DNA from: an uncultured Gemmatimonadota bacterium
GTDB lineage: Bacteria; Gemmatimonadota; Gemmatimonadetes; Gemmatimonadales; Gemmatimonadaceae
Reading direction: 5' to 3'
Length of the DNA: 14,422 nucleotides
Assembly (NCBI GenBank): GCA_946479015.1
Contig: CAMLEQ010000043.1
Span: 1 to 14,422, forward strand
Part shown: positions 13,328 through 14,422 of the stretch, piece by piece
Numbering within the stretch: the first letter of the stretch is position 1
Layout of the letters: every line of letters begins with the position of its first letter
The notes under the pieces: generated by a model
Seen by the model: only the letters and a program-made list of their open reading frames with translations
Database searches by the model: none
Told to the model about the DNA's origin: nothing
Translations under genes and position numbers: made by a program

Positions 13328-14422
13328 TGCGTCTCAACAGCATCACGCTCACGAACTTCCGCCAGCACGCGGACACCCGGATCGAGTTCGACTCCGGGCT
13401 CACCGGCATCATCGGCCCGAACGGCTCGGGGAAGACGACCATCCTCGAGGCGATCGCGTGGGCGATCTACGGGAACGCGGCCGCGCGCGGCACGCGCGAC
13501 TCGATCCGCCACGCGCGCGCCGGGGCGCGCGCGAGCGTGCGCGTGGAGCTCGACTTCGACCTCGGCGGCCACCGCTACCGCGTGGTGCGCGGGCTCACCA
13601 ACGCCGAGCTGTACCTCGACGGCGCGGCGACGCCGATCGCGAACTCCATCAGCGGCGTCTCGGAGCTGCTCTCGCGGCGGCTCGGGATGTCGCGCGACGA
13701 GTTCTTCAACACCTACTTCACGGGGCAGAAGGAGCTGAGCGTGATGGCGGCCATGGGGCCGTCGGAGCGCGCGCAGTTCCTGTCGCACGTGCTCGGCTAC
13801 GAGCGGCTGCGCGCCGCGCAGAAGCTCCTGCGCGAGCGGCGCGCCCAGATCGTGGCGCAGGTGGCGGGGCTCCGGCAGGGGATGCCCGACTCGGAGGCGG
13901 TGCACCGGCAGCTCGCCGAGGCGGAGGCGCGGCTGCGTGTCACGCGCGAGACCGCGGCGGATGCGCGCGCCGCGCGCGCGAGCGCGGAGGAGGAGCTGGG
14001 GCGCGTGCAGCCGCGGTGGGAGGCGATGCAGCGCGAGCGCGAGCAGCTCCTCTCCCTCCTCTCCGACCTGCGGGTGGCGGAGGGGGAGGAAGCCGGGGTG
14101 CGCCGCGATCTCGACCGCATCGAGCGCGAGCTGAAGGAGATCGCGACCGCGCGCACCGAGCGCGAGGCGCTGGACCGGGAGCTGGCGCCATACGCGGCGC
14201 TGCACGCCGAGTTCCAGCGGCTCGAGGCGCTGGCGCGCGAGGAGGGGCGGCGGCAGACGCTCCATTCCTCTCGTCAGGCACTGGAGGAGGAGCTGGCGCG
14301 GCTGCGCGACCGGCGCACGCGCATCGAGAGCGCGCCGCGGCTGGAGGAGGAGGTGGGCGCGTCGCTGGCCGCGCGGCGGGAGGAGCTGGAGCTGGCGGAC
14401 GGGCGCCTCGAGGCGCGGCGCA
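13327..14422 (+). CDS. sbcC: SbcC/Rad50 ATPase, N-terminal part (cut by window edge)
   Basis: The first 365 residues of a Rad50-type SMC-like ATPase. MRLNSITLTNFRQHADTRIEF leads into Walker A GPNGSGKTT (30-38). LEAIAWAIYGN follows, and FFNTYFTGQKEL contains the Q-loop Gln134. From about residue 160 the chain is heptad-rich and highly charged (long runs of Arg, Glu, Ala and Leu), the ascending coiled coil. The zinc hook, the descending coil, the ABC signature and Walker B must lie beyond 14422. The GTG start shares one base with the sbcD stop (TAGTG). The frame is open to the window edge with no damage. SbcC uses ATP to control the SbcD nuclease at DNA ends. Confidence 0.95.
   Translation, partial: MRLNSITLTNFRQHADTRIEFDSGLTGIIGPNGSGKTTILEAIAWAIYGNAAARGTRDSIRHARAGARASVRVELDFDLGGHRYRVVRGLTNAELYLDGAATPIANSISGVSELLSRRLGMSRDEFFNTYFTGQKELSVMAAMGPSERAQFLSHVLGYERLRAAQKLLRERRAQIVAQVAGLRQGMPDSEAVHRQLAEAEARLRVTRETAADARAARASAEEELGRVQPRWEAMQREREQLLSLLSDLRVAEGEEAGVRRDLDRIERELKEIATARTEREALDRELAPYAALHAEFQRLEALAREEGRRQTLHSSRQALEEELARLRDRRTRIESAPRLEEEVGASLAARREELELADGRLEARR

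Noticed and set aside
8062..14422. A HerA-based anti-phage defence system such as SIR2-HerA
   Set aside because: The gene beside herA has NurA-type acidic motifs rather than a SIR2 or DUF4297 domain, and sbcD-sbcC follow, so a repair cluster explains the set better.

Overview
The window looks like a piece of a very GC-rich bacterial chromosome. Gene content and protein flavour suggest Gemmatimonadota (Gemmatimonadetes); this is an inference from style, since no rRNA or other phylogenetic marker is present. Fifteen protein genes are supported. The last is cut by the right edge, and the left edge (1-82) is a run of homopolymers that looks like a contig end. There is no tRNA, rRNA, CRISPR array or insertion sequence.

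Left part (177-4586, minus strand). Read right to left: a pseudo-DEAD-box protein with a DbpA-type RNA-binding domain and an Arg/Gly-rich tail; thymidine kinase (tdk), coupled to it by a GTGA stop/start overlap; a 32-bp perfect palindrome; a putative lipoprotein; dephospho-CoA kinase (coaE); and the glycine cleavage H protein (gcvH), which has its own near-consensus sigma-70-like promoter.

Middle (4666-7484, plus strand). A class I PLP aminotransferase is divergent from the pseudo-helicase. A compact three-gene unit follows: a two-repeat protein resembling DUF2283, a stand-alone Lrp/AsnC ligand-binding (RAM) domain overlapping it by 4 bp, and a COMT-like SAM O-methyltransferase. The unit ends at a clear intrinsic terminator that lies inside the 3' end of a convergent, lower-GC gene for a DUF4760-like membrane protein (7481-8041, minus). 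The two convergent genes share one CTAG as both stop codons.

Right part (8062-14422, plus strand). This is the most interesting block: a NurA-like nuclease, a HerA/FtsK-type hexameric ATPase with an unusual Walker A, a small exported protein, SbcD/Mre11 and SbcC/Rad50 (partial). In archaea HerA, NurA, Mre11 and Rad50 are encoded together and resect DNA double-strand ends. Here the same four functions are contiguous on one strand in what appears to be a bacterium, interrupted only by a gene for a predicted secreted protein. An inverted repeat and a possible leaderless promoter precede sbcD, so the Mre11-Rad50 half may be separately controlled.
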